A stretch of DNA of 64,000 nucleotides, from NCBI GenBank assembly GCA_910577175.1, contig CAJTLU010000016.1:1-64000 (forward strand). The letters run 5' to 3'. Position numbers and translations under genes: made by a program. The stretch's first letter is position 1; each line of letters starts with the position of its first letter. Shown piece by piece: positions 1 to 9,100 of the stretch. A model generated the notes under the pieces. It did no database searches. It was not told the DNA's origin and saw only the letters and a program-made list of their open reading frames with translations. This DNA comes from an uncultured Lachnospiraceae bacterium. GTDB taxonomy: Bacteria; Bacillota; Clostridia; Lachnospirales; Lachnospiraceae.

Positions 1-55
1 CGAACCCACGTATCTAGCTTGGAAGGCTAGTGTTCTACCATTGAACTACACCCGC
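1..55 (-). tRNA. tRNA-Gly (UCC), cut by the window edge
   Basis: On the minus strand the 5' acceptor strand GCGGG starts at 55. A D-arm and an anticodon arm with loop CTTCCAA follow, giving anticodon UCC (glycine). The T-arm begins with GTGGGTTCG and then runs off the window, so the 3' acceptor strand is not visible. It lies 24 bp downstream of tRNA-Pro and is probably co-transcribed with it from the promoter at 203-231. Confidence 0.93.
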
Positions 56-79
56 GTATTGTGGTCACAGGTCACTGAG

Positions 80-154
80 TCGGGGTGACAGGATTCGAAC
101 CTGCGACCTCTTGATCCCAAATCAAGCACTCTAGCCAAACTGAGCCACACCCCG
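80..154 (-). tRNA. tRNA-Pro (UGG)
   Basis: This is a complete 75-nt cloverleaf on the minus strand. The acceptor strand CGGGGTG (154-148) pairs with CACCCCG (87-81) and the discriminator is A at 80. The anticodon stem CTTGA/TCAAG encloses loop TTTGGGA, giving anticodon UGG (proline). The T-loop is TTCGAAT. The next bases are CTC, so CCA is not encoded and must be added after transcription. Confidence 0.96.
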
Positions 155-202
155 TCAAGAGTTCTTCGGGAGCCGAGCTTCCTTTCTTGTGACGCAAGAC
201 AT

Positions 203-231
203 ATTATATATGAGGACATTAAAATTGTCAA
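203..231 (-). promoter_or_regulatory. Promoter of the tRNA-Pro/tRNA-Gly unit
   Basis: On the minus strand a perfect -35 TTGACA (231-226) is separated by 17 bp from a perfect -10 TATAAT (208-203). It sits about 50 bp upstream of the tRNA-Pro 5' end in a very AT-rich stretch. This is a near-ideal sigma-A promoter, as expected for stable RNA. Confidence 0.88.
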
Positions 232-388
232 CAATTTTTTTACAAAATTTAAAATTTTTTCAATCGGTTTTCGTTTTTAGCACCTTCCTTTGCTCTCTTT
301 CTCCGGAAAAAGTGCCGTCTGGCTGCCCTCCTGCTTCCTCTCGTCCTTCCTGCCATGTTGCATGACCAAAGCCTCCGTCGCCGTAAAT

Positions 389-874
389 TCACTGCTCTGT
401 ATACTTAAACTCCCAGTGAAGCTTCCCGCCCGGTTCCTTCTCCAAAACAAGATAGGTCGGTTTCCTTACCTCCTGCCTTGGCTCCGTTATACTACCCGGA
501 TTCAAAAGAATAACCCCGTAACGCTCCTCTGCCAGCGGAATATGCGTATGCCCGAAGACCGCGATTCCGGCGCCTGCCTTCGCTGCCGCCGATGCCAGCT
601 CCGTTACTCCTGCCCTTACGTTGTAACGATGCCCATGCGTCAGAAAAATACGCTCCCCGCCAAACTCTACGATTCTCTCCTGCGGATAATCCCCGCTCCA
701 GTCGCAATTTCCGCGTACCACATACACCGGGCATCCTGCCCAGTCCTCTATCCGCGCCGCACCGCCCTGGATATCGCCTGCATGCAAAAACAGGTCAAAC
801 GGAGCTTCTCGTTCTATCATTTCCTGAATATCCCCGAATCTTCCGTGGGAATCGCTTACAATCACTGCTTTCAC
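389..874 (-). CDS. YfcE/MJ0936-family metallophosphoesterase
   Basis: A 161-aa calcineurin-like phosphoesterase that probably hydrolyses phosphodiesters with a two-metal centre in the cytoplasm. The metal-binding motifs appear in family order: SDSHG (D8, H10), HAGD (D34), RGNCD (N56), LTHGH (H80) and FGHTH (H109, H111). The length matches the compact YfcE/YsnB type, which has no extra domain. The start codon overlaps the rdgB stop by 4 bp (ATGA), so the two are translationally coupled. This rdgB-phosphoesterase pairing is common in Bacillota. The physiological substrate cannot be told from sequence. Confidence 0.9.
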   Translation of the reverse strand: MKAVIVSDSHGRFGDIQEMIEREAPFDLFLHAGDIQGGAARIEDWAGCPVYVVRGNCDWSGDYPQERIVEFGGERIFLTHGHRYNVRAGVTELASAAAKAGAGIAVFGHTHIPLAEERYGVILLNPGSITEPRQEVRKPTYLVLEKEPGGKLHWEFKYTEQ

Positions 875-1458
875 GCTAAAAACTCCTTTTTCATCTCCCG
901 CAACGCCTTGGCACGATGGCTGATTTCATTTTTTTCCGCTAACGACAATTCCGCAGTTGTCTTTTGATACTCCGGCACATAAAATATCGGGTCGTATCCA
1001 AACCCGTTTTCTCCTGCCGGCTCTTTCGCCAGCTCTCCCTCGATTACGGCACGGCATACCTTACTTTTTCCATCGGGCCATACGCATGCAATCGCGCAGA
1101 CAAACCTTGCGGAACGCTCCGCCCCCTCTACGCCTGCAAGCTTTTCTAACAGATACCTGTTTTTTACTTCATAGGAGGTATCCTCTCCTAAAAAACGGGC
1201 AGAATAGACTCCCGGCGCCTTGTCCAGATAATCCACCTCTAATCCGGAATCATCCGCCATTGCAATCTCGCCCGTAAGCTCTGCTATGGTTCTTGCCTTA
1301 ATCAGCGCATTTTCCTCAAAGGTTGTCCCGTCTTCCACAATCTCTGCGGTCACACCTGCCTCCTTCATAGAAACTACTTCATAGGGCAGGTCTTTTAAAA
1401 TTTCCCTGATTTCCTTCATCTTTCCGGTATTTCCGGTTGCAAAAATAATTCTTGGCAT
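871..1458 (-). CDS. rdgB: XTP/dITP pyrophosphatase (RdgB/HAM1)
   Basis: A 195-aa nucleotide-pool sanitising enzyme that hydrolyses ITP, dITP and XTP to monophosphates so that deaminated purines stay out of DNA and RNA. Family landmarks are FATGNTGKMKEI near the N-terminus, the ADDSGLEVD active-site segment (about residues 67-75), NGFGYDPIF and the C-terminal ISHRAKAL. The length is normal. It is followed by the phosphoesterase with a 4-bp overlap. Upstream is a 146-bp spacer containing two strong hairpins and no clear promoter, so it may be read from the amidase operon. A second, more divergent HAM1-family gene lies at 19216-19848. Confidence 0.95.
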   Translation of the reverse strand: MPRIIFATGNTGKMKEIREILKDLPYEVVSMKEAGVTAEIVEDGTTFEENALIKARTIAELTGEIAMADDSGLEVDYLDKAPGVYSARFLGEDTSYEVKNRYLLEKLAGVEGAERSARFVCAIACVWPDGKSKVCRAVIEGELAKEPAGENGFGYDPIFYVPEYQKTTAELSLAEKNEISHRAKALREMKKEFLA

Positions 1459-1490
1459 CCTGTTCTCCTTTCACCTGTCGTCACTCTTCT

Positions 1491-1527
1491 TCTAAGGAAG
1501 TGCTGATTCAATCACCGCTTCCTTAGA
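1491..1527. repeat. Long near-perfect palindrome (REP-like hairpin)
   Basis: The outer arms TCTAAGGAAG (1491-1500) and CTTCCTTAGA (1518-1527) are perfectly complementary over 10 bp. They enclose an inner palindrome TGATT-C-AATCA (1504-1514). The element would form a tall hairpin on either strand. It has no U-tract, so it does not look like an ordinary terminator. It lies between the amidase gene and rdgB. Its form suggests a dispersed intergenic palindrome, but no second copy was noticed in this window. Confidence 0.55.
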
Positions 1528-1590
1528 GCTTCCGGCGGATGCACGCGGATTTGCCGCAGAATCTGTTGCTTCGCAGCACAATTCCGGTGC

Positions 1591-1616
1591 GGGAAACGCT
1601 TTCATCAGCGTTTCCC
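1591..1616. other. Perfect 10-bp hairpin across the amidase stop codon
   Basis: GGGAAACGCT (1591-1600) and AGCGTTTCCC (1607-1616) are exact inverse complements with a 6-nt loop. The amidase TGA stop (1605-1607) lies in the loop/stem. No run of U follows on the minus strand, so a role in mRNA 3' stability or partial termination is more likely than classic intrinsic termination. Confidence 0.5.
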
Positions 1617-2828
1617 TAACGCGGCATACGCCGCATCAATCACCCGGCAGACCGCCTCTGCACAGGCGCGCTGTGCTTCTTCGGACAGAATAATCGCAAG
1701 GTCCTTCCGGTTTGACATATACCCGAACTCGATGAGTGCGCTCGGCATTGCACAGTATTTCATTAAATGCAAATCTGCCGACCGCTCTACCAGCTTGCTC
1801 TTCTTCAGACCGGTTGCCGCGCTTACCTCCTCCAGACAAAGTCCTGCCAGGTCTCTGGAGGTCAAACTGCCTCCCGTCTGAAGCTTACTATAAAGCACAT
1901 CCAGTCCGTTTACATAGCTTGCGGTACTATGGTTACAGTGGATGCTGATTAACATATCCGCATGCAGGGCATTTGCAAACTCAACACGGGTTGATAAATC
2001 CGGCAGCGTATCATCTGTTCTTGTATAATACACCTTCAAGTCCGTCCGCGTATCCAGTATTTCCTTAATATAACGTACCACTGCCAGATTCACCGCAGCT
2101 TCTGTACTTCCGCCCCCGCTTGTTCCCGGGTCGTATCCGCCGTGTCCCGCATCAATCACCAGAATCTTTTCATAACGCTCATACGGCCGCACCAGCGCCA
2201 GATATAAAAACTCCTCGTCCTCCGTCACCGTTACCTCATACACCGTATTGAACTCAAGCATAAGCTTCTGCTCGCCGTTTTTTTCCTCAATGGCAAGGGA
2301 AATCAGCGTATCCTCCGACGGTGTCCCCGGCTCCCTGACAAGCGGAACATTCTTTTTCTCCTCCGGTATTACAACGACAGGAACATCCGGCAGTCCCCGG
2401 TACACCTCTGTCCCGCAGACACGGAGTACATCTTCCGGAGAAAACGCAGCTCCGGTCATGGTAACATTCACTCTCCGGTATACCATTTCCTCCGAAATAC
2501 GCACAAACGTCCCTCCCTTTTTCGGTATCAGGACACAATAGTCTCCCTGTTTTTTTGCCGCTCCCGGAAGGCTTGTCCCGAAAATATACGACCACGCAGA
2601 ATTCTCCGCCGCAACCTCGGAATGTCCGCCGTGGGGTGGTTCTATTTCTCCTGCCTGTACCGCTCCCTTATTTTCACTGTCAGGCTCCTTTTCTGTTCCG
2701 ACACCGGCATTTGCCACACGTATGACATTCATACTCTCCTGTATCCCGTAAACGGCTAAAAGCACGAGGCAAAGCAACAGAACAGAACTACAGCATTTTC
2801 TTACTCTTTTAATGATTTCTCCCGTCAT
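1605..2828 (-). CDS. Membrane-anchored N-acetylmuramoyl-L-alanine amidase (Amidase_3)
   Basis: A 407-aa cell-wall hydrolase that cleaves the bond between MurNAc and the stem peptide. An N-terminal hydrophobic segment (about 13-29) is a signal anchor. Residues about 95-215 form a beta-rich region of unknown role. The Amidase_3 domain begins at about 222 with VIDAGHGG. The zinc ligands H229, E243 and H297 (SIHCN) and the catalytic E367 (ALIEFGYMSN) are all present. The start is fixed by AGGAGG 7 bp upstream. It is the last gene of the operon beginning at 10707 (23-bp gap to the gene before it). The operon context suggests wall remodelling tied to the DUF5716/DUF5717-like proteins, which is inference. 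Confidence 0.88.
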   Translation of the reverse strand: MTGEIIKRVRKCCSSVLLLCLVLLAVYGIQESMNVIRVANAGVGTEKEPDSENKGAVQAGEIEPPHGGHSEVAAENSAWSYIFGTSLPGAAKKQGDYCVLIPKKGGTFVRISEEMVYRRVNVTMTGAAFSPEDVLRVCGTEVYRGLPDVPVVVIPEEKKNVPLVREPGTPSEDTLISLAIEEKNGEQKLMLEFNTVYEVTVTEDEEFLYLALVRPYERYEKILVIDAGHGGYDPGTSGGGSTEAAVNLAVVRYIKEILDTRTDLKVYYTRTDDTLPDLSTRVEFANALHADMLISIHCNHSTASYVNGLDVLYSKLQTGGSLTSRDLAGLCLEEVSAATGLKKSKLVERSADLHLMKYCAMPSALIEFGYMSNRKDLAIILSEEAQRACAEAVCRVIDAAYAALGKR

Positions 2829-2851
2829 TTCCCTGCCTCCTTTCTCCGTTT

Positions 2852-4015
2852 TTATTTTAACTTCTGCAGCAGCCGGTAGCGTTCTATCAGCCCCTTCATT
2901 TCATCCAGATATTCCGGATGCTCTCCTGCAAACTGTAAAATTGCCATTTCATTTTTTTCCTTCTGCTTCACATTGTAATCAATGTGTTCCCGGAGCTTCT
3001 GGCGCCGCACATTCAGATTATGCCGCACCTCTACCATCTCCTTATCATCAATCAACGCCTGTGGCTGCAATACCCAGATTCCCGCGTCCGCAATCCCGTG
3101 CTGGCGCAGCTCCCGTATAATTGTACTGCGGTAAACCTCCCGCTGGCGGTCATTCCTCCGCTGCCGTTCTTCCTCTGCTTTAATCCGCAGATACTCCTTC
3201 CACATAGTTTCTAACTGTATGGAACTCGTTGTATGATACTTTTCATACGCGTACTCGACTGCCCATGTGCAGTTTACATATCTCAATTTTATTCTGTTCT
3301 CTACCTCGATTACCTTATTCCGTTTCCGGTCCGCCACCTTCATGTTATAGATATTTCTTCTGGTGGCAACCATAGCGTACATAGCAAATATAAGCCCCGC
3401 AATGACCGTCAGGAGGAACGGAATCCGCAAATCCCTTCCGGTTGCACTACTGATTCCAAAAAACAGGCACAAAAAGGCAGCTACACCGAAACTGATTCCA
3501 AGCACCATATTTTTCAGAAACGCATTCTTGTTAAGGCACTCCTCATGCTCCATCACATAAACTGCCTTTTCTCCTGCAAGATACTTTAACTTCCCATCAA
3601 GCTCCCGCTGATGCTCCTCTTCTCCGCGCAGCCACTGTATGGTTTCCGAAAGTTCGTCCTCATGCAGGGCAAGAAAGGACTTCTGCGCCTCGGAAATCGA
3701 CGGCGGCTGCTTTTCAAGACGCTCTTTCACGCTCTCTAAAGAAAGCAGACTTTTTGCCGCTTCCTCAATCTCCGCCCTGCTATTTCCCGAAATCATCTCC
3801 AGCTTCTGGATATCGGCAAGGTATGCTGTCACCAGCCCGTACTCGTTTTTGGCCTGTTCGCTTTGAAAAACAGCCTCTTCAATTAACTCGCTGCACTCCT
3901 TGTAGAATGCCTGCCGTACCTCCGGGTCAGCCGTGTTCCCGTTTATGCCCGCCTGACGTACCGCATTGGTCTTTTGTTTCTTTTTTCTGTCTTTAAACCA
4001 CGAAAACAGTCCCAT
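2852..4015 (-). CDS. Two-TM coiled-coil protein of unknown function
   Basis: 387 aa; I do not recognise a named family. Residues 1-20 are strongly basic (FKDRKKKQK). Residues 35-160 are charged, heptad-like and probably coiled coil. Two membrane segments follow at about 170-188 and 198-217. A long charged cytoplasmic-type tail (about 220-387) is rich in Glu, Lys and Arg and again probably helical. Its topology resembles a membrane-embedded scaffold with both ends in the cytoplasm. It is the fifth gene of the 10707-1605 operon, 21 bp after the TPR-like gene and 23 bp before the amidase. It could anchor the cytoplasmic partners at the membrane (inference). Confidence 0.75.
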   Translation of the reverse strand: MGLFSWFKDRKKKQKTNAVRQAGINGNTADPEVRQAFYKECSELIEEAVFQSEQAKNEYGLVTAYLADIQKLEMISGNSRAEIEEAAKSLLSLESVKERLEKQPPSISEAQKSFLALHEDELSETIQWLRGEEEHQRELDGKLKYLAGEKAVYVMEHEECLNKNAFLKNMVLGISFGVAAFLCLFFGISSATGRDLRIPFLLTVIAGLIFAMYAMVATRRNIYNMKVADRKRNKVIEVENRIKLRYVNCTWAVEYAYEKYHTTSSIQLETMWKEYLRIKAEEERQRRNDRQREVYRSTIIRELRQHGIADAGIWVLQPQALIDDKEMVEVRHNLNVRRQKLREHIDYNVKQKEKNEMAILQFAGEHPEYLDEMKGLIERYRLLQKLK

Positions 4016-4036
4016 TCTGATTCCTCATCTTTTCTG

Positions 4037-4873
4037 TTACATATTATCCAGCCGGTACTGGCTTTTAAAGCCTGCAAGCAGCTCCTGTGTCGCCTTCCGG
4101 TACTCCTCCACCTGTCCCTCGGCAAGCAGTTTCTTTATGCGGAGAAAACTCTGATATTCCGGCGCCTCTCCTGCCTCCACCATACTTTCAAACAGCATGG
4201 CATCAATCTCAGAGCGCATCGCTTCCGGCACCTCGTAGTGTTCCAGCGCCACAAGATATTCGTTGTCCTTCTGGGCAAGCCGTAGCGCAATCAGGTAGGA
4301 GCGAAGAGATTCCGGGTTATGATTTTTTTCATAAGCCGCGGCAAAATGGATTCCTGCGCTTCCAGCTCCTGAAATATGCAGCTCGCAAACCGCCAGATTA
4401 TGATAGATATTGCCTGCCGCCGTTTCCGGCATCCCGCTCTCTTTTCTTCCCCGCAGAAGCCGTTCGTACACCCGCACCGCATCACGGTAATTCCGGTGTT
4501 CCAGATAAACATCCGCCTTTGCCTTCTGCTTCTGCCAGTATTTCAGCTCCTGCAGCCGTTCCAGCTCTTCCAGATACTCCGCCGTCTCTTCCTGTGTATA
4601 CATCGGCGTTGCAGCAAACAAAACTACTGCATATTCCTTTAACGGTGCCTCTGAAGCAGCCAGCAGGCGGAGCCGCTGCGCCGTATCGGGAAGTCCCAGC
4701 TCTTTTTCATAATATTCTGCCAGTGCCTCGTCGGTAAGATAGTCTTCCGCTGTTGCGGCATGACGGTAAAGATAATAACAGATTTCCTCGGCGGAGTACA
4801 GCTTTTTATTTGTATTACGCAGACACAGGGGAACCCTGCTTCTTCTGCCAGCACAAAGAATTACTCTTGCCAT
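4037..4873 (-). CDS. TPR-like helical repeat protein of unknown function
   Basis: 278 aa, soluble, all-helical by composition. The N-terminus (about 1-38) is a short basic Cys/Arg segment ending in YSAEEICYYLYRH. The centre and C-terminus contain helix pairs reminiscent of TPR or solenoid repeats, for example YRDAVRVYERLL (about 133-144) and AGNIYHNLAVCELH (about 157-170). No catalytic motif is visible. A Shine-Dalgarno-like AAGGGG lies 8-10 bp upstream of the ATG. It sits 40 bp downstream of the DUF5716-like gene and 21 bp upstream of the two-TM protein, inside the six-gene operon. It is probably a protein-protein interaction module; no function can be assigned. Confidence 0.72.
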   Translation of the reverse strand: MARVILCAGRRSRVPLCLRNTNKKLYSAEEICYYLYRHAATAEDYLTDEALAEYYEKELGLPDTAQRLRLLAASEAPLKEYAVVLFAATPMYTQEETAEYLEELERLQELKYWQKQKAKADVYLEHRNYRDAVRVYERLLRGRKESGMPETAAGNIYHNLAVCELHISGAGSAGIHFAAAYEKNHNPESLRSYLIALRLAQKDNEYLVALEHYEVPEAMRSEIDAMLFESMVEAGEAPEYQSFLRIKKLLAEGQVEEYRKATQELLAGFKSQYRLDNM

Positions 4874-4913
4874 ACCGTATTCCCCTTTCCTTCTTTTCTG
4901 CCTTTTTGCATTT

Positions 4914-6176
4914 TTATGACCCTAGCTGCGACAAATCTGCCAGCTCCTCATAAATTCTGTGGCTCGGCGGATAAAACTCCCCGAATCCGATATCCTTTAT
5001 CTGGATTGCCATACAATCTCTTCTCACAAAAAAGATACGGACCAGATACCGGCTTGTACGGTCAGGCCTCAGCTCAAGACCTTTCGGCGCCACACGCACC
5101 AAAAATGCTTCTCCTCCTGCCGGAACAAACTTAAAGGTCAGCTTCCCAGCCGAATCAAACAGCACAACTGCTTCTGCCTGCACACGGCGATAAAACTCCC
5201 CTGCCCTTGCCATTAAAAGCTCGCCCTCCTGCGCGGTATCCTCTGCAAGCAGATAGACGTCCGCCGTAATCTGCCCGGGCATCAAAAGGGAAACATCTAC
5301 CCTTTGTTCTTTCCGGAACTCCTCTGCCGCCGCATAACAGGCGCCCTGGGTATACAGGTTTTCACCCCGGAAAACCCTGCGTCCGTTAGAAAGGAGACGC
5401 AGCACTTCCGAAACCCATTCCCCTTCAAAGCTGCGTCCGGTTACAAATAAGGACGCCGGCTTTTGCTGTAATGCCATTCCTGCCAGCCGCTCAAACGTAA
5501 GCGCCAGCCGTTCGTTTTCCTCTTTCTCAGCAAACCCCGCCGGTACAATCTCAGAATAATCCTTATAATCTGCCAGAACCAGCCGCCGTCCCCCGGCGCT
5601 CCGGCACTCCATGGAATAAAATAAAAGACCGTCTGCAGCATAATCAAACGCTGCCGAGCCGTTTTTCCAAATCCCTTCCTCCTGCCGGATTGCAAAATGC
5701 AGAAATGCTTCCAGATGGCTTAATACAAGGCACTTCCCGCGAAGCCCTTCCTTCTCTTCTAAAATCTCATAAAGAAGCCCGGCAACTGCCCCGCCAGTAT
5801 TCGCCTCCTCGCAGGTGACTGCCACAAAGCCGATTTCCTGGTTCAGAAAACGCTCCCGCACCATCCGGAGCAGCAACGCAAGATATTGTTCCAAAAGACT
5901 CCGCCCGGCATACACGCCATCCCTGCAGGACACCTCGCCGCCACCTAACGCCGTATGGAAGAATCCTGTAATCTCCCGGTTCCCCGGCTCTGCCGCCGTG
6001 CCGATAAAAAACTCTCCCGCACCATTCACGCACAGCACCGTTGGCAGAAACTCTTTTCTTGTCCGGGCATCAAAACAAACTGCGTCCGGCTCCGCTGCAT
6101 GCGGACGCATTACTGTTACCTGCGTAATATCGTCACACAGGTCTATTCCCAAAACAAGCTGACCTATTTCCTGCAT
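4914..6176 (-). CDS. Degenerate Hsp70/actin-like protein (DUF5716-like)
   Basis: 420 aa. The N-terminus LGIDLCDDITQVTV (residues 9-22) has the phosphate-1 pattern of Hsp70/actin-fold ATPases. A weak phosphate-2-like stretch, FDYAADGLLFYSM, follows near residue 180, and AAEEFRKEQR follows the predicted core. The C-terminal 90 or so residues form a beta-rich domain instead of the usual Hsp70 substrate-binding domain. The phosphate-2 glycines of active Hsp70s are not conserved, so ATP hydrolysis is doubtful. From memory this matches Pfam DUF5716; that is recall, not a search. The ATG lies 4 bp after the DUF5717-like stop and its Shine-Dalgarno overlaps that stop, so translation of the two is coupled. 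Confidence 0.75.
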   Translation of the reverse strand: MQEIGQLVLGIDLCDDITQVTVMRPHAAEPDAVCFDARTRKEFLPTVLCVNGAGEFFIGTAAEPGNREITGFFHTALGGGEVSCRDGVYAGRSLLEQYLALLLRMVRERFLNQEIGFVAVTCEEANTGGAVAGLLYEILEEKEGLRGKCLVLSHLEAFLHFAIRQEEGIWKNGSAAFDYAADGLLFYSMECRSAGGRRLVLADYKDYSEIVPAGFAEKEENERLALTFERLAGMALQQKPASLFVTGRSFEGEWVSEVLRLLSNGRRVFRGENLYTQGACYAAAEEFRKEQRVDVSLLMPGQITADVYLLAEDTAQEGELLMARAGEFYRRVQAEAVVLFDSAGKLTFKFVPAGGEAFLVRVAPKGLELRPDRTSRYLVRIFFVRRDCMAIQIKDIGFGEFYPPSHRIYEELADLSQLGS

Positions 6177-6180
6177 TTCA

Positions 6181-9100
6181 CTACTCCTTAATCGGTGTAA
6201 ATAAGCGATTGATGGTATACTCCATACGATAATAATTTTCTAACATATCAATCGTCGTTTTTTCGTCCTGCATATCCTGTGCAGTCAGAATCAGGTTAAT
6301 CTGACCATACTTTGTCGTTTCATCATGGACCTTTGCCGCATCAATTTTACAATAAAAGCTCTCGGTAATTGTCCGTTCTGCTTCCTGCTCTTCCGTAATA
6401 TAATACTGCAGCACTTCCCCGTAAAACAAAGTGAACTCTCTTGTAAATACGCCATAACCAATATGCTTCATTTCTTCACAGACAAAATGCTCGCCGGCAT
6501 TATTGTCATACAAATAGGAAATCAGTACCTTCCGCTTCGGATTGGTACGATATTCTACATAGATCTTATCCGCCATACATGGCGGAAGCGGAACGCGGTC
6601 TTCAAACTCCGCAAAAAACGGGAATATCATCCCCTGCTCGGCAAACAGCTGCATGCTGTAGCCCGCATACTGTATCTGCGCATCTGTCAGCGCTTCTTTT
6701 TCTGCATATTCCTTTAACACCGCCAGACGACATATCATATTATCCTCATCTGCTTCCTGCCGGATGAATCCGGAAAGCTCCTCCGGCAATTCACAGTCCT
6801 TCAGAAAATACCGGTATGCCGTATAAGAAAGATATGCCCTGACGAGCTTTGGATTTCCCTTTTTCCTGCTATAGCTCATAAAAACCCGGCACGCCTCAGG
6901 CAGATAGCTTTCTGCAAACAGAATCTGGCACAACAGCCGCTCCTCTAGAAGCCCCGTAGCGATTCCCATCTCCGTCGCTGCCTGCCACACCTGATACATT
7001 TCCTCGGTCGTGCCGTGAAAATACTGTACCAGATACTGCAGCACGTTCTCATTATAACGTCCTTCAAAAAATACCCTCCTGCACAGCAGCAGCAGCATAT
7101 CATTCTGCTCCTCGCCACATTGCAACAGCATCCGCTCGCACAGTCTTAAAATTCTTTTGACGGCAATCCCGTCCATGCCATATCTGGAAATCGCGTCTAA
7201 TGCCAGGTCGTAGCGGCCGCGGACAATCAACAGCTCGATTATCTGGCTGCGTTCTTCCTTGCTTAAATAATCCAGATGAATCCGGGCAAGGTAGCTGTCC
7301 ATCAATTCTCCCTGGAAATTATCATAGCAATACCGTACCAGGGAATGAATCTCTCTTTGCCGGAACTCCTCCCGGAGTCCCTCTAAACGGGCTATGCGTT
7401 TGCTCAGCTCCACCGAATCAATCTCAACCGTCCGGTACGTATATTCCTTTTCAAGCAGATTCAGCAAAAGGAAGCGGTTTTCCCCCGCCAGCTCATAGCA
7501 CCGTGCCAGCAGGTCCTCCCCATGCAGAAGCCGGAAAATCCGGCAATCATTTGCCGGAAGATAGCGGTTACCCTCTGCATCCAAAAGCACCACTTTCGCA
7601 TCCTCCGTATAAATATGTATCAATGCCGTACCAGATACAAACGGAACAATGCTCTCCTCTTCCTCCTCCTTATGCAGCACCGCTGCTGCTACCATTTCCT
7701 TCTTATCACATTCCACACAATAGCTGAACAAAAGCTCTGGAAGCGCCGGCGCAAGCTCCGCATCCAAAAGCGAATGGTGCAGAACCTCCGTATAAATCAC
7801 TGCCAGGTTCCTGTCAATCCTGCCCTTTTTCATGCTGTTTACCGCATACTGCTCAATCCGTTTCATGTAAGTGCGGTAAAAGGAGCTCATGGAATCCTTG
7901 TTCCGCACGATATAAGCATACAAATAGGCACAGTACGGCTCCTCCAGCTCATTCCCATAAATAAAATACAAAACCACCGACTGGTCGAGCTGCGTCCGGC
8001 TCCCGCACTCACAAGTATAGATATAATATGCCTGCAGATTCGGAATACGCAGCTGCAACGCACATGCCTCCGCAAAATAGCGGTGATACTTTTTCTCCCG
8101 CACTCCTGCAGAAATCAACAAGGTACAAAGCGCATGCAGGATATCACGCTGCCCATACTGCTCATAGGCAAGGCACAGACAGCGGCACAGCATTCTGTTC
8201 TGCGTTTTTGCCTGCAGGGCAAGAATGGAAAGCTGTAATACAACCTCCTTTTGCAGCATTCTCCTTTCCAACGCAAAGAACAATGCCTGCAGCTCAAATG
8301 CCCCCGCCTCCTTTAATAGCGCCGGCTCCTCATTCCAGAGAACTGCCGCCTCGTAATAAAGAAGCGGACTGCGGCATCCTCTTTCATATCGTTCCGCAAT
8401 TTCCTCCAGATTCGCAAGTCTTCCACCCTCGCTCCTCTTATCTGTATACAGACGGAACCACAGCAGCAGTGCGCTCTCCTTATAACTCTCCGCAAGCTGC
8501 CGGATCCTTGCCGCATACACCTGCACCTTTTCCGCACTCTTCTGGTGCATCGCTTCAAGATAATTCAAGCCGCCAAGCAGCTCTACATCCGGATTCTCCC
8601 GTTCAAGCTCTGTATGCAGACGGCTTATTTCATCGTCCGCAAGCTTCTCCTTGCCGCCGATTAAGGCAAGATAAGCGCGGTACATTTTGTACATCCGTTC
8701 TTTTCTTTTCCTGACCGGTTCCGGAAAAATTTCTTCCTGCAGCCTTACCAAAAGCAGCTCTACAATACTTTCCGCTTCCGCAATATAATTACCTGAGCGC
8801 AGTTTTCCTACCCTGAAATCAAAATAACGCTCTAACAGTTTTATCTCTGACTTGCGGAACGCATGACGCTTTTTTTCATTTTCCCTTGCCGTTCGTTCGC
8901 ACAAACAGGCAACGTCAATCTTAATACACTGCCTCGGCGTCTTTAACAGGAGCCTGCCAAAATGATTTCCTTCGGCAAGTGAGGCACCGTCCACCACGAC
9001 CTCTAAACTATAACGGTTCCCGTTAAAATTCTCTGAATGTATCTGTCTGGCAGATACCAGAAAAAAATCGCCCTCGGTTTCCACTGTAACATCCGTATAC

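Noticed and set aside
290..967. 225-aa plus-strand reading frame over the phosphoesterase and rdgB genes
   Set aside because: It is antisense to two well-supported genes, has no ribosome-binding site and no family features.
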